Positions 23,766 to 32,599 of a stretch of 64,000 bases of DNA are shown in pieces. The notes beneath the pieces are model-generated. The model worked only from the letters and a program-made list of their open reading frames with translations, was not told the origin of the DNA and did no database searches. Each line of letters opens with the position of its first letter. Within the stretch, counting starts at the first letter, position 1. The translations under genes were made by a program, and so were the position numbers. The stretch comes from Chitinophagales bacterium. GTDB taxonomy: Bacteria > Bacteroidota > Bacteroidia > Chitinophagales > Saprospiraceae. The DNA lies in the NCBI GenBank assembly GCA_017303475.1, contig JAFLBO010000011.1:124001-188000 (forward strand). The letters run 5' to 3'.

Positions 23766-26333
23766 ATGCTAACCAATTCCGATTCAAACAAAGGTCCGGC
23801 TATCGGACCAACCAGGCAGGCCTTTACCCATGAAGAAGCGCTTTCTGCAGCTACTGCATACTTCGAAGGCGACACGCTTGCCGCTGGTGTTTGGCTCAAT
23901 AAATATGCATTGAAGGATTCCTTTGGCCGTATATATGAACAAAACCCCGGTGAAATGCATCGTCGGATAGCAGCAGAAATTCTCCGTATAGAAAACAAAT
24001 ACCCCGAACCTCTGTCGGAAACCGTGGTGCTTCAACTACTTGACCGGTTTAAATACCTGGTGCCACAGGGGAGTCCAATGGCAGGTATTGGCAATCCGTT
24101 TCAGGTGGTATCACTTTCCAATTGTTTTGTAATAGGATTAGAAGGTCATGCAGACTCCTATGGCGGGATCATGAAAATTGACGAAGAGCAGGTACAATTA
24201 ATGAAACGTCGGGGCGGTGTAGGTCATGATCTTTCACACCTGCGTCCGAGCGGGATGCCGGTAATGAACAGTGCGCTTACCAGTACCGGCATACTGCCTT
24301 TCATGGAACGTTATTCTAATTCTACACGTGAGGTAGCACAGGATGGACGCCGCGGGGCCCTGATGCTCACCCTTTCGGTTCGGCATCCGGATGCTGCTCA
24401 GTTTGTGGATGCCAAACTGGACCGTACCAAGGTAACTGGCGCCAATATTTCGCTTCGACTGGATGATGCGTTCATGCGCGCTGCAGCTGGCGGAGAAACG
24501 TATCTGCAACAATTTCCTGTAGACAGTCAGAATCCAACGTTTCAAACCAGCATAGACGCTGCACAACTCTGGAAAAAAATTGTCCATAATGCCTGGAAAA
24601 GTGCAGAACCCGGTGTTTTGTTTTGGGATACTGTTGAGCGCGAATCTGTACCAGATTGTTATGCAGACCAGGGCTTTCGCACCATTTCCACCAATCCATG
24701 CGGGGAAATTCCGCTTTGCCCTTACGATAGCTGCCGGTTGCTGGCTATTAATCTGTTGAGTTATGTTGAGCAGCCATACACACCTCAGGCTAGTTTCAAT
24801 ACAGAATTATTCCGGCAACATGCACAATTTGCACAGCGATTGATGGATGATATCATTGACCTGGAACTGGAAAAAATTGATGGTATACTGGATAAAATCG
24901 GACATGATCCGGAAGAAGCCAGCGTCAAGCAGACCGAACGACAACTTTGGTTGAAAATCCGGGAAAAATGTATCCAGGGCCGAAGAACAGGTATCGGCAT
25001 TACCGCAGAGGGAGATATGCTGGCAGCATTGGGCATTCGTTATGGTTCACCGAAATCGTTGGATTTTTGTGAAAATCTGCATAAATTACTTGCACTGAGT
25101 GTTTATCGGGGCTCAGTCACCTTGGCTAAACAACGGGGCGCATTCCCCATCTTCGATGCTGAAAAAGAAGCCCAAAATCCTTTTATTCTTCGACTGAAAG
25201 CGGAAGACCCTGGATTGTATGAAGACATGGTTCAGTTTGGGCGGCGGAATATTGCGCTCCTCACTATTGCACCAACCGGGACTACAAGCCTGATGACGCA
25301 AACAACCTCTGGCCTTGAACCGGTATTCCGCATTTCCTATCAACGCAGACGCAAGGTAAATCCCAACGATAAAAATGTGCGGGTAACCTTTGTTGACGAC
25401 ACCGGCGATTCCTGGGAAGACTACCATGTATTTCACCCGCCTTTCCTCCAATGGTTAAAAACTAAAGGATTTGATCCCGCCTCCGTACAAGTACTTTCCG
25501 AAGAGGATCTTGCCCCAATCGTTGCCCAGTCTCCCTGGTTCGGGGCCAGTGCTGCCGATGTTGATTGGATAAGCAAGGTGCAATTACAGGGCCGGGTTCA
25601 ACGATGGGTAGATCATAGCATTAGTGTAACGGTAAATGTACCGGAAGAAGCAACGGAAGAGTTGATAGAAAAGATATACCTCACAGGGTGGCAATCCGGA
25701 TGCAAAGGTATGACTGTGTACCGGGAGGGTTCACGAGACGGGGTTTTGATCAGCCATAAAAAGGAAGAGACCAAAGCCGCTTTCGCCGAAACCGTGGCGC
25801 CTAAACGTCCGCAAACACTGGACGCTACAGTGGTCAATTTTATGAACAACGATGAAAGGTGGGTAGCCGTAATTGGCTTGTATGATGGTAGGCCTTATGA
25901 AATATTTACAGGTCGCGCAGAAGACTCTTTTAGTATTCTGAGTAAAATTTCTTCCGGCAAAGTATTGAAAATCAAAGAAAACGGTAGAAATCGATACGAT
26001 TTTCAGTATGTAGACAAAGACGGCTATAAAGTTACCATTGAAGGTCTGTCCAGAACCTTCAACAAGGAATTCTGGAATTATGCACGTTTGATTTCTGGCG
26101 TATTACGTCATGGTATGCCTTTACCTTATGTGGTAGAAATGGTAGATAACCTTCATTTGGAAACGGCCTCCCTGAATAATTGGAAAAATGGTGTGGTACG
26201 TGCCTTGCGTCGTTTTGTGCAAGATGGTACAACGCCATCGCACAATACCTGCCCGTCTTGCCATACTAATGGATTGGTGTATCAGGAAGGCTGCCTGCAT
26301 TGCAAAAATTGCGGGCACTCCGAATGTAATTAA
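23766..26333 (+). CDS. nrdJ: Adenosylcobalamin-dependent ribonucleoside-diphosphate reductase (class II)
   Basis: 855-residue class II ribonucleotide reductase, active with or without oxygen. The ATP-cone is absent. The finger-loop region shows STNPCGEIPLCPYDSC with the active-site Cys and Glu (N-x-C-x-E). NCFVIGLE holds the first redox Cys. TIAPTGTTSLMTQTTSGLEP is the usual RNR signature. Late domains include a TSCPD-like region and a Cys-rich tail CPSCHTNGLVYQEGCLHCKN-C-GHSEC, for reductant transfer or metal binding. It supports DNA synthesis under the low oxygen implied by nos. Confidence 0.95.
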   Translation: MLTNSDSNKGPAIGPTRQAFTHEEALSAATAYFEGDTLAAGVWLNKYALKDSFGRIYEQNPGEMHRRIAAEILRIENKYPEPLSETVVLQLLDRFKYLVPQGSPMAGIGNPFQVVSLSNCFVIGLEGHADSYGGIMKIDEEQVQLMKRRGGVGHDLSHLRPSGMPVMNSALTSTGILPFMERYSNSTREVAQDGRRGALMLTLSVRHPDAAQFVDAKLDRTKVTGANISLRLDDAFMRAAAGGETYLQQFPVDSQNPTFQTSIDAAQLWKKIVHNAWKSAEPGVLFWDTVERESVPDCYADQGFRTISTNPCGEIPLCPYDSCRLLAINLLSYVEQPYTPQASFNTELFRQHAQFAQRLMDDIIDLELEKIDGILDKIGHDPEEASVKQTERQLWLKIREKCIQGRRTGIGITAEGDMLAALGIRYGSPKSLDFCENLHKLLALSVYRGSVTLAKQRGAFPIFDAEKEAQNPFILRLKAEDPGLYEDMVQFGRRNIALLTIAPTGTTSLMTQTTSGLEPVFRISYQRRRKVNPNDKNVRVTFVDDTGDSWEDYHVFHPPFLQWLKTKGFDPASVQVLSEEDLAPIVAQSPWFGASAADVDWISKVQLQGRVQRWVDHSISVTVNVPEEATEELIEKIYLTGWQSGCKGMTVYREGSRDGVLISHKKEETKAAFAETVAPKRPQTLDATVVNFMNNDERWVAVIGLYDGRPYEIFTGRAEDSFSILSKISSGKVLKIKENGRNRYDFQYVDKDGYKVTIEGLSRTFNKEFWNYARLISGVLRHGMPLPYVVEMVDNLHLETASLNNWKNGVVRALRRFVQDGTTPSHNTCPSCHTNGLVYQEGCLHCKNCGHSECN

Positions 26334-26353
26334 ACGTATATTCAATCGTAAAA

Positions 26354-27133
26354 CTACTGCTTATCCAGCTCATACACCCTGGCCGGTTCTTTTTTCCAGG
26401 TATCGGGCATACACTGGTAAAACACCTTGGAGGTATTGCAAATCTGGTATTCATCTACTTCCAGATAACCTTCTGTTTTTTTCAGCGTAAACTTGCGCAA
26501 CTGCCCCCGAAAATCCCATTCATTCACCATCAGGCAATCCGTATATTCGTCTTCGATGGGGGTAATTTCCCTTCCGTTGTACACCAGAAAATAATCTCCA
26601 ATTTTCACCAGGGTTCCCTCTGTAATGGCGAGTCGTTTATCGTCCTCTACCACCTGAAACAACCCCAGATAGTCTTTCATTTGTAAAACGCTGTCTATCA
26701 GTGTTTTAACTGGGAAAATGGTAAAGGTTGGAAAGGTTGTTTGATACCCCTTAGCCAGATCAAACCCAAAACCGCCAAGTATGTAGGCTGTATCATTTTC
26801 CATGGTAAAGGCATAATTCATGCCGGCAAACTGATCATCAATAAAAGGTGGAAAATAACTCAGGGGTAATACATACGTTTTTTGCTTTTCATGGTCCAGC
26901 ACAAGCATATCGCAATTGTATATAGCCTCGTCCTCCGGATGGTCTGTATCCAGAAACTTGCCACCCACAATAACCCGATAATGACCGTATGAAAAGGAAG
27001 CTTCCCCTACCATTGGCGGTACTTGGGTACCTTCAAAAGTATAAATGGTAGCAGAATCTGAAAAGCAAACAAACTGGCCATGCAGCAAGTTTGAACCAGA
27101 GAATAACAGCAAAAAAAGAAGCAGCAATCGCAT
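26354..27133 (-). CDS. Secreted protein of unknown function
   Basis: 258 residues from MRLLLLFLLLFSGSNLLHGQ, chosen because it gives a clean Sec signal peptide; the longer in-frame start lacks one. The mature chain has blade-like beta segments (NDTAYILGGFGF, GDYFLVYNGREITPI) that could be a small propeller, but no known family is recognised. It is convergent with nrdJ, separated by only 20 bases. Confidence 0.55.
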   Translation of the reverse strand: MRLLLLFLLLFSGSNLLHGQFVCFSDSATIYTFEGTQVPPMVGEASFSYGHYRVIVGGKFLDTDHPEDEAIYNCDMLVLDHEKQKTYVLPLSYFPPFIDDQFAGMNYAFTMENDTAYILGGFGFDLAKGYQTTFPTFTIFPVKTLIDSVLQMKDYLGLFQVVEDDKRLAITEGTLVKIGDYFLVYNGREITPIEDEYTDCLMVNEWDFRGQLRKFTLKKTEGYLEVDEYQICNTSKVFYQCMPDTWKKEPARVYELDKQ

Positions 27134-27154
27134 GAGAGGAAACTGGGTTTTGGC

Positions 27155-27190
27155 AAAAAAAAATGCCCGCAAACACAATTGCCTGCAGGC
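27155..27190 (-). terminator. Intrinsic terminator downstream of osmC
   Basis: On the minus strand GCCTGCA...TGCGGGC forms a 7-base stem (one G-U) followed by a run of nine T. A second hairpin at 27227-27254 (CCCAGGCCTCGC against GCGAGCCTGG) lies just upstream in the transcript. Confidence 0.7.
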
Positions 27191-27290
27191 CTTCAAAGAA
27201 GGTTCCCACCCATTCCCAGGCCTCGCAGGACAAACCCCGCGAGCCTGGAAATGAAATGGATGGATCTAAAAACTACATAAACGCTGTATC

Positions 27291-27746
27291 TTATACCAGT
27301 ACCATCACGTTTTCCGAAACAGATACCGGACAATTGATCGAGTTAGAAATCAGGCAATACTTGTGCGCTTTTTCAATGATGGTCAATGCTTTGGATTCAT
27401 CCTCATAACTGGCCACTGTAATGATTGGGTTCAGCATTACACCGGTAAATTTATACTTGCCGTCTACCAGAGCTACTGTACCACTGGCCTCACATTCAAT
27501 GGAAACCGGCTGCATTTTAAACCGATCGGCCAGCGCCTGATACGTATTTACAAAACAACCAGCTACAGCCGCTAAAAAGAAGGTCTCCGGCGACCAAACC
27601 CCTGCAATTCCATGCGGAAATTCCGGAGGTGTGGCACAATCCACAGGCGTCTCAACCTCAGCAGCGGTAATAGTGGAAATCCTGTTTTCCTTCTGCACCG
27701 CTTTCACCCTGTAATCAAACTGAACTGCATTGTTTTCCATAATCAC
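27291..27746 (-). CDS. OsmC-family peroxiredoxin-like protein
   Basis: 151 residues. The conserved redox Cys are in FLAAVAGCFVNTYQ (about residue 66) and IEKAHKYCLISNSI (about 131), matching OsmC/Ohr-type thiol peroxidases of the SACOL1771-like group. It detoxifies organic hydroperoxides, or acts on sulfur species in some members. The promoter carries a perfect ATGAC-N4-GTCAT site, so it is placed with the nos genes in a probable Crp/Fnr-type regulon. It may start at MENN, two codons later. Confidence 0.9.
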   Translation of the reverse strand: MIMENNAVQFDYRVKAVQKENRISTITAAEVETPVDCATPPEFPHGIAGVWSPETFFLAAVAGCFVNTYQALADRFKMQPVSIECEASGTVALVDGKYKFTGVMLNPIITVASYEDESKALTIIEKAHKYCLISNSINCPVSVSENVMVLV

Positions 27747-27765
27747 GCTTCGTTGATTTCTGGCG

Positions 27766-27810
27766 TAAAGGTCGGCCGAATGCTCTAAAGAAATGAATGA
27801 CGAAAGTCAT
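27766..27810 (-). promoter_or_regulatory. osmC promoter with perfect Crp/Fnr-type dyad
   Basis: ATGACGAAAGTCAT (27797-27810; its reverse complement on the gene strand) is a perfect 5-4-5 palindrome. Its centre is exactly 30.5 bases upstream of the -7-like box GACCTTTA (27773-27766, minus strand), the same distance as at the nos and YceI promoters. Confidence 0.65.
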
Positions 27811-27843
27811 GTCGCGCGCCAATTGTAGTCACTCATCCCGGCC

Positions 27844-28848
27844 TCAAAAACCGACCAAATCCAGCATATATCGTCGCAGTAAGGCCCAATAAGATTTGGC
27901 TGTTCGGGCAAGCGCTTCATCCGGCTGCTGCCTGAGTCCCAACAAGGCTACTTTCAACCTCACGTTGGCCCGATATGCTTTGAAATAAGTAAATAATACA
28001 TCGTCTTCCAGGCGTTCAAAATATGACCATTCCCGGGCATAGAATGCTAAAAATACCTCTGCCAAATCCTCCCTGCCATAAAACTCAAGATCCATGCATA
28101 AAAAGGCCAACTCATTGAGCACATCAATTTGTCGCAAATGCGGATTGAACTCTATACAATCAAACACCACCGGAGCTTTATCAGGCGGCAAAAAGATATT
28201 TCTGGAATGTAAATCGCCATGACCATCCACCCAAAAACCATTTGCCAGCCGATGCGCCTGATGGGGTATTTGAGCCTGAATGAAAGCAGGCACCGCCTTT
28301 TCCCAGGATGTCAGCAGGGAGGATGCATCCGGACACATAAGGGCAAAAAGATCATCCTTAAACCCAAACAAATCAGCAAAATCATGAATATCTGAATCTG
28401 GCTCGTAGACGTGTTTGGCCGACAAACGGTGACGTTGATGAAATGTTGCCAGCAAGGTGGCTAGTGCTGCCATGTGTTGCTCCGTCACACGCCCATCCAA
28501 TAGCATCTTATCCATCTCAAACTGGTTATCCATCCGATGCATTTGCACCGCATAATCCAGCACGTCCCCCTCCTCTGCTCCAATGCCTTTCTCCGTTACC
28601 GGCAATACTCCTATATACATCTGTGGCGCAAGCCTGCGATTCAAATGGAATTCTTCCTCACAAAAATATTTACGTTGGGCAAGAGTGCTGAAATCCAGAA
28701 AGTCAAACCTTGTCGGCTTCTTAAGCTTAAAGGCAAATTGATCGGTTAAAACAACCCAGGAAATATGTGTTTCCAGCAAAGACACACCAGTGGCAGGGCC
28801 TGGAAAAAGGCCTTTTGCCGCCAACCCGTGTACAAATTCCCTGTTCAT
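27844..28848 (-). CDS. APH-like kinase-fold protein (COG2187 type)
   Basis: 334 residues with an aminoglycoside-phosphotransferase-like fold: FKLKKPTRFDFLDFST near the N-terminus, catalytic loop GHGDLHSRNIFLP and metal-binding VVFDCIEFNP. In many bacteria this domain is fused to an AAA-type kinase in one protein of about 520 residues. Here the two are separate genes with the ATG of this one overlapping the TGA of the upstream ATPase (ATGA), i.e. translational coupling. The substrate is unknown; antibiotic resistance should not be assumed. Confidence 0.82.
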   Translation of the reverse strand: MNREFVHGLAAKGLFPGPATGVSLLETHISWVVLTDQFAFKLKKPTRFDFLDFSTLAQRKYFCEEEFHLNRRLAPQMYIGVLPVTEKGIGAEEGDVLDYAVQMHRMDNQFEMDKMLLDGRVTEQHMAALATLLATFHQRHRLSAKHVYEPDSDIHDFADLFGFKDDLFALMCPDASSLLTSWEKAVPAFIQAQIPHQAHRLANGFWVDGHGDLHSRNIFLPPDKAPVVFDCIEFNPHLRQIDVLNELAFLCMDLEFYGREDLAEVFLAFYAREWSYFERLEDDVLFTYFKAYRANVRLKVALLGLRQQPDEALARTAKSYWALLRRYMLDLVGF

Positions 28849-29333
28849 GGACAATATTGCTGAATGAGTTTTGCAGCACTTTCCGGGGTTTCCTTATCGC
28901 TATTGATAACTAACCGTGCCTCAGGCAGGGGTTCAAACAGATCCCTTATCTTTTCATAAACCGAATAATCTGCCTCGCTGTCTGGCCGTGGTTTGCCCAA
29001 GCGCTCCTCCAAGGTACGTTCACTGGCTTGTATTTCTACCCAATGCAACGGAACGCCACATACTTTAGCCAAATGTTCAAACGGCTGCCGGATACTTTTT
29101 TGATAAAACGTACTGTCCACAATCACCGTTTTACCTGCAGCAAGAGCGACGCCGGCACTGTCAAGCAGGGCATCATACACCTGCTGTTTGGCTTCTGCCG
29201 TGTATTGCCCCATCAAGCCCAGCTGACTGCGCAGCACGTCGCTGTTGAGGTGTATAGCCCCGATCATTGCCGACAGAGCCCGTGCAATGGTGGTTTTGCC
29301 TGTACCCGGCAATCCTGCAATTAAGATCAACAT
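28845..29333 (-). CDS. AAA_33-type P-loop kinase
   Basis: 162 residues starting MLILIAGLPGTGKTTIARAL with Walker A GLPGTGKTT. DVLR, GKTVIVDSTFYQ and ASERTLEERLGK follow the COG0645 zeta-toxin/polynucleotide-kinase-like pattern. It is the partner half of the APH-like protein encoded immediately downstream with a four-base overlap. Upstream in-frame codons overlap hemN's end and are not used, given that this start is canonical. Confidence 0.85.
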   Translation of the reverse strand: MLILIAGLPGTGKTTIARALSAMIGAIHLNSDVLRSQLGLMGQYTAEAKQQVYDALLDSAGVALAAGKTVIVDSTFYQKSIRQPFEHLAKVCGVPLHWVEIQASERTLEERLGKPRPDSEADYSVYEKIRDLFEPLPEARLVINSDKETPESAAKLIQQYCP

Positions 29334-29343
29334 TTTCGATTGC

Positions 29344-30678
29344 TTAAACAGCCTGGCTGAACACTTTGCCACTGGGAACCTTGCTCCAATAACGCGCATC
29401 AAAAGCCAAACAGATATTGCGTAAAAATCCCTTGCCCTGTTCCGTCACTTGTACCCCCTCCGGCCCTACCACCACCAACCCATCGGCAACAGGCTCTGTT
29501 AAACGAGCCAAAATTAAATCCCTCGGATCATCGGCTAACCAGGCAGTCCTGTATCGGCACATGAGGTTCAGGATATGCTGGCGGTTCCATTGGTCCTCTT
29601 GTGTCAGCAAATGCCCGCGCTGCAAAGGCAAACTGCCCGCCGCCACCGCAGCTTCGTACTCAGATACTGTTTTAATGTTTTGGGCAAATGCCGTAAAGGT
29701 GTCGCCAATAGCAGAAGCCCCCAACCCAATGCTCAATGGAGTAAACAAGGGTGTATAGCCCATAAAATTGCGGTGCAACTGACCGGTTTCTGCAGATTGA
29801 TACAAAGCGTCGGTGCTCAGGGAAAAATGGTCCATACCCACATCATGATAGCCCAGTTCCTCCAGCATTCGTTTACCAGTTTCGTACAAAGCGCGTTTGG
29901 AAACCGTATCCGGCAGATCATTTTCATCAAAAGCCCGCTGTCCGTTTTTCAGCCAGGGCACATGTGCATAACTGTAAAAAGCTATCCGATCCGGCATCCA
30001 CTGGCGGATATGCGACATGGTATGGATAATATGTTCCTGTTTCTGAAATGGCAATCCAAAAATCAGGTCCATGTTCACTGAGTGATAGCCCAGGGCCCGG
30101 GCCGTTTCTGTAACAAAGTTGACCTCTTCAATGGTTTGAAAACGATTGATAACCCGCAAAATATGCTCATCCACATCCTGCACACCAATACTGATACGTC
30201 GGAAACCCAGATTGTACAGTGTTTCCAGATGTTCCCGGGTGGTACTGGCAGGATGCGCTTCAAAACTGAATTCGTGATCCTCAGCAATCTCAACAGTCCC
30301 CAGAATCCCTTCCACCAGATGTTTCAAATTCTCAGGATGGAAAAAAGTGGGCGTGCCGCCCCCCAGGTGCAACTCTGTCAGCACTGGTTTTTCAGGGAAA
30401 TGTTCCAAATACATGGTCCACTCTGCCAGCACCGATTGGATATAGGGCGATTCCACCGCATGATTGCGGGTAATATGTTTGTTGCAGCCGCAATACGTAC
30501 ACAGTTTTTCACAAAACGGCAGGTGAATATAAAGGCTCAACCTGCGATCCTTTTCAAAAACCCTGACTACCTCACGCATCCAATCCCGTTCCTCCATTTG
30601 ATCTGTTTCCCAATACGGAACAGTAGGATAACTGGTATAGCGCGGCGCCGGGATATCGTATTTTTCGAGTAAAGACAT
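29344..30678 (-). CDS. hemN: Oxygen-independent coproporphyrinogen III oxidase (radical SAM)
   Basis: 444 residues from MSLLEKYDIPAPRYTSYPTV, the canonical HemN start. In-frame codons further upstream translate the octamer repeat (HSNTQTLK-type) and are excluded. The radical SAM cluster motif is CEKLCTYCGC, with HLGGGTPTFFHPENL and SIGVQDVDEHILRVINR following. It makes protoporphyrinogen without O2, matching anaerobic respiration by this organism, which needs haem for its cytochromes. Confidence 0.96.
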   Translation of the reverse strand: MSLLEKYDIPAPRYTSYPTVPYWETDQMEERDWMREVVRVFEKDRRLSLYIHLPFCEKLCTYCGCNKHITRNHAVESPYIQSVLAEWTMYLEHFPEKPVLTELHLGGGTPTFFHPENLKHLVEGILGTVEIAEDHEFSFEAHPASTTREHLETLYNLGFRRISIGVQDVDEHILRVINRFQTIEEVNFVTETARALGYHSVNMDLIFGLPFQKQEHIIHTMSHIRQWMPDRIAFYSYAHVPWLKNGQRAFDENDLPDTVSKRALYETGKRMLEELGYHDVGMDHFSLSTDALYQSAETGQLHRNFMGYTPLFTPLSIGLGASAIGDTFTAFAQNIKTVSEYEAAVAAGSLPLQRGHLLTQEDQWNRQHILNLMCRYRTAWLADDPRDLILARLTEPVADGLVVVGPEGVQVTEQGKGFLRNICLAFDARYWSKVPSGKVFSQAV

Positions 30679-30679
30679 T

Positions 30680-31013
30680 TTGAGTGTTTGAGTGTTTGAG
30701 TGTTTGAGTGTGCGAGTGTTTGAGTGTGCGAGTGTTTGAGTGTGCGAGTGTTTGAGTGTGCGAGTGTTTGAGTGTGCGAGTTGGCGTTCGGTTGAATATT
30801 TTGGAAGGCTGACGCCTTTGAGGAATAATCTTCCCTGAATATGCTGAATCTTTGCTTGTGTGCTTGAATGGCATTTTGAGTTAATAATCATTTTGGGAAC
30901 TATCTCTCCCGCTCATTTCAATTGGCGTCAGCATTCATACCCCCCAACTGAACGCCAACTCGCACACTCGCAAACTCAAACACTCAAACACTCACACACT
31001 GGCACACTCAAAC
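30680..31013. repeat. GTGTTTGA / GTGTGCGA octamer array in a large inverted repeat between hemN and tnaA
   Basis: About 13 tandem units of GTGTTTGA or GTGTGCGA (30681-30781), then GTTGGCGTTCGGTTG, a core of about 150 bases, then CAACTGAACGCCAAC and the inverse array (ACTCGCACACTC, CAAACACTCAAACACTC) to about 31013. It is the same family as 2048-2170. The right array runs into the 3' end of tnaA and supplies its last codons and stop. The spacing is too short and the units too imperfect for CRISPR. Confidence 0.9.
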
Positions 31014-32374
31014 CTGGCAGTAAAATGCCTTAAAAAAGGCGGTTCGTAGACAATTTTATATCCGGTTTTCTGATCACGGTATTTGGCCAGTTCGCCGAAG
31101 GCTTCGGCTACATAGTCCAGGTGACTTTGGGTATATACCCGGCGTGGGATGGCTAGTCGAACAAGGTCCATGGTGGCCGGAATGAGCTTGCCGGTTTCAT
31201 CGTATTTGCCAAACATGACAGAACCAATTTCACAACAGCGAATACCGCCCAGTTTATACAATTCACAGGCCATTACCTGCCCAGGGTACTGGTCTAACGG
31301 GATATTGGGGTAAAAAGCACGCGCGTCTACATATACCGCATGCCCGCCCGCCGGACGCATGATAGGGATGCCCAGTGCATGAAGTTTATCGGCCAGATAG
31401 GCCGTGCTTTTGATGCGGTAATTCAGGTAATCCGGCTCAAACACCTCTTCCAGTCCAATAGCTATGGCCTCCATATCGCGACCCGACAAACCACCGTAAG
31501 TAGAGAAACCTTCGGTTACAATCAGTACGGTGCGACATTGAACGGCCAGGTCCAAATCGTTCAGTGCCAGGAAACCACCCATATTCACCAAGGCATCTTT
31601 TTTAGCGCTCATGATGCAGCCGTCTGCCAAACCAAACATTTCCTGGGCTATTTGCCGGTATGTTTTATCCGCAAAGCCGGCCTCGCGATGTTTGATATAC
31701 CAGGCATTTTCTGCAACCCGACAAGCATCGAGGATAAACCGAATACCATATTTTCGGCAAATACCAGAAACAGCGCGGGCATTTTCCATACTTACAGGCT
31801 GTCCGCCGCCGCTGTTGTTGGTAACTGTTAGGATAACAGCAGCAATAGTTTCTTTGCCATGGATTTGAATCTGCGCTTCAAGCATTTCCAGATCCAAATT
31901 CCCTTTAAACGGATGCTCAAGCGATGGATCAGCATTTTCCTGAATTGGGCAATCAATGGCTTTGGCGCCCGAGAACTCAATATTGGCTCTGGTAGTATCA
32001 AAATGGGTGTTGCTGAGGAACACTTTGCCCGGTCCGCCTATACGCGTGTACAGCAGGTGCTCCGCCGCCCGGCCCTGGTGGGTAGGCAGAATGTATGGAT
32101 AGCCTGTTAAATCCTGCACGGCCTTTTCCATACGCAACCAACTGGATGCGCCGGCATAACTTTCATCGCCGCGCATAATGCCGGCCCATTGCTCGCTGCT
32201 CATAGCAGAAGTGCCGCTATCTGTGAGCAAGTCTATGATTACCTCACTGGAATGGAGTAAAAATGGGTTATAGTGGGCATTTTGGAGAAATTGCGCCCTT
32301 TCTTCCGGGGTAGTCAGCCGGATGCGCTCCACCGTTTTAATACGAAACGGCTCAATAATCGTCTTGAATTGCAT
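30992..32374 (-). CDS. tnaA: Tryptophanase (PLP lyase)
   Basis: 460-residue beta-eliminating lyase cleaving tryptophan to indole, pyruvate and ammonia. PLP Lys is in CIMSAKKDALVNMGG. It is distinguished from tyrosine phenol-lyase by GIRCCEIGS (Ile, where TPL has the substrate-binding Arg) and by LRHFTARF (His, where TPL has Phe); both match tryptophanase. The last residues FECASV and the stop are encoded by the neighbouring octamer repeat, so the native tail has been replaced or extended by repeat DNA. Confidence 0.9.
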   Translation of the reverse strand: MQFKTIIEPFRIKTVERIRLTTPEERAQFLQNAHYNPFLLHSSEVIIDLLTDSGTSAMSSEQWAGIMRGDESYAGASSWLRMEKAVQDLTGYPYILPTHQGRAAEHLLYTRIGGPGKVFLSNTHFDTTRANIEFSGAKAIDCPIQENADPSLEHPFKGNLDLEMLEAQIQIHGKETIAAVILTVTNNSGGGQPVSMENARAVSGICRKYGIRFILDACRVAENAWYIKHREAGFADKTYRQIAQEMFGLADGCIMSAKKDALVNMGGFLALNDLDLAVQCRTVLIVTEGFSTYGGLSGRDMEAIAIGLEEVFEPDYLNYRIKSTAYLADKLHALGIPIMRPAGGHAVYVDARAFYPNIPLDQYPGQVMACELYKLGGIRCCEIGSVMFGKYDETGKLIPATMDLVRLAIPRRVYTQSHLDYVAEAFGELAKYRDQKTGYKIVYEPPFLRHFTARFECASV

Positions 32375-32399
32375 GGTGTTTAGTTGAACAGGGCGCAGC

Positions 32400-32417
32400 C
32401 CTTTGAGACCTCAAAGG
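32400..32417. repeat. Short palindrome upstream of tnaA
   Basis: CCTTTGAG-AC-CTCAAAGG, perfect arms of 8 bases, 26 bases before the tnaA ATG on the minus strand. It resembles the inner part of larger Bacteroidetes intergenic repeats. Confidence 0.55.
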
Positions 32418-32494
32418 TTAGGCCTCTACACCATGTTGGTTGATGATTTGGGTTACCTGCCCAGGAGACCTTTGTCAGTTGCGGCGCGTTTTTT

Positions 32495-32593
32495 ACCGCA
32501 GAGGCGGAGAGGCGCGGAGGTCTTCAAACTGAGAGTCTCATTTTGATTGAGACTCTCAGTTTGAAGACCTCCGCGCCTCTCCGCCTCTGCGGT
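32495..32593. repeat. Perfect 46-base inverted repeat (GCAGAGGCG family)
   Basis: Arms 32495-32540 and 32548-32593 are exact reverse complements; the left starts ACCGCAGAGGCGGAGAGGCG and the loop is TTTTGAT. It lies between the ferredoxin stop (32600) and the tnaA promoter region. The outer part shares GCAGAGGCG...GCGGAGG with 59881-60008. The perfect pairing implies recent formation or active maintenance. Confidence 0.95.
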
Positions 32594-32599
32594 GAAAAC

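Noticed and set aside
27844..28848. Aminoglycoside resistance gene
   Set aside because: Only the fold is APH-like; the COG2187-type motifs and the paired AAA kinase are found broadly in bacteria without resistance.
30681..30790. Possible CRISPR array or coding sequence with HSNTQTLK-type peptide repeats
   Set aside because: Units are 8 bases without spacers and are mirrored in the other arm; in-frame translation is a by-product upstream of the real hemN start at 30678.
30992..32374. Tyrosine phenol-lyase as identity of the PLP lyase, which would fit the tyrosine genes
   Set aside because: The diagnostic positions (Ile in CEIGS and His in LRHFT) match tryptophanase, where TPL has Arg and Phe.
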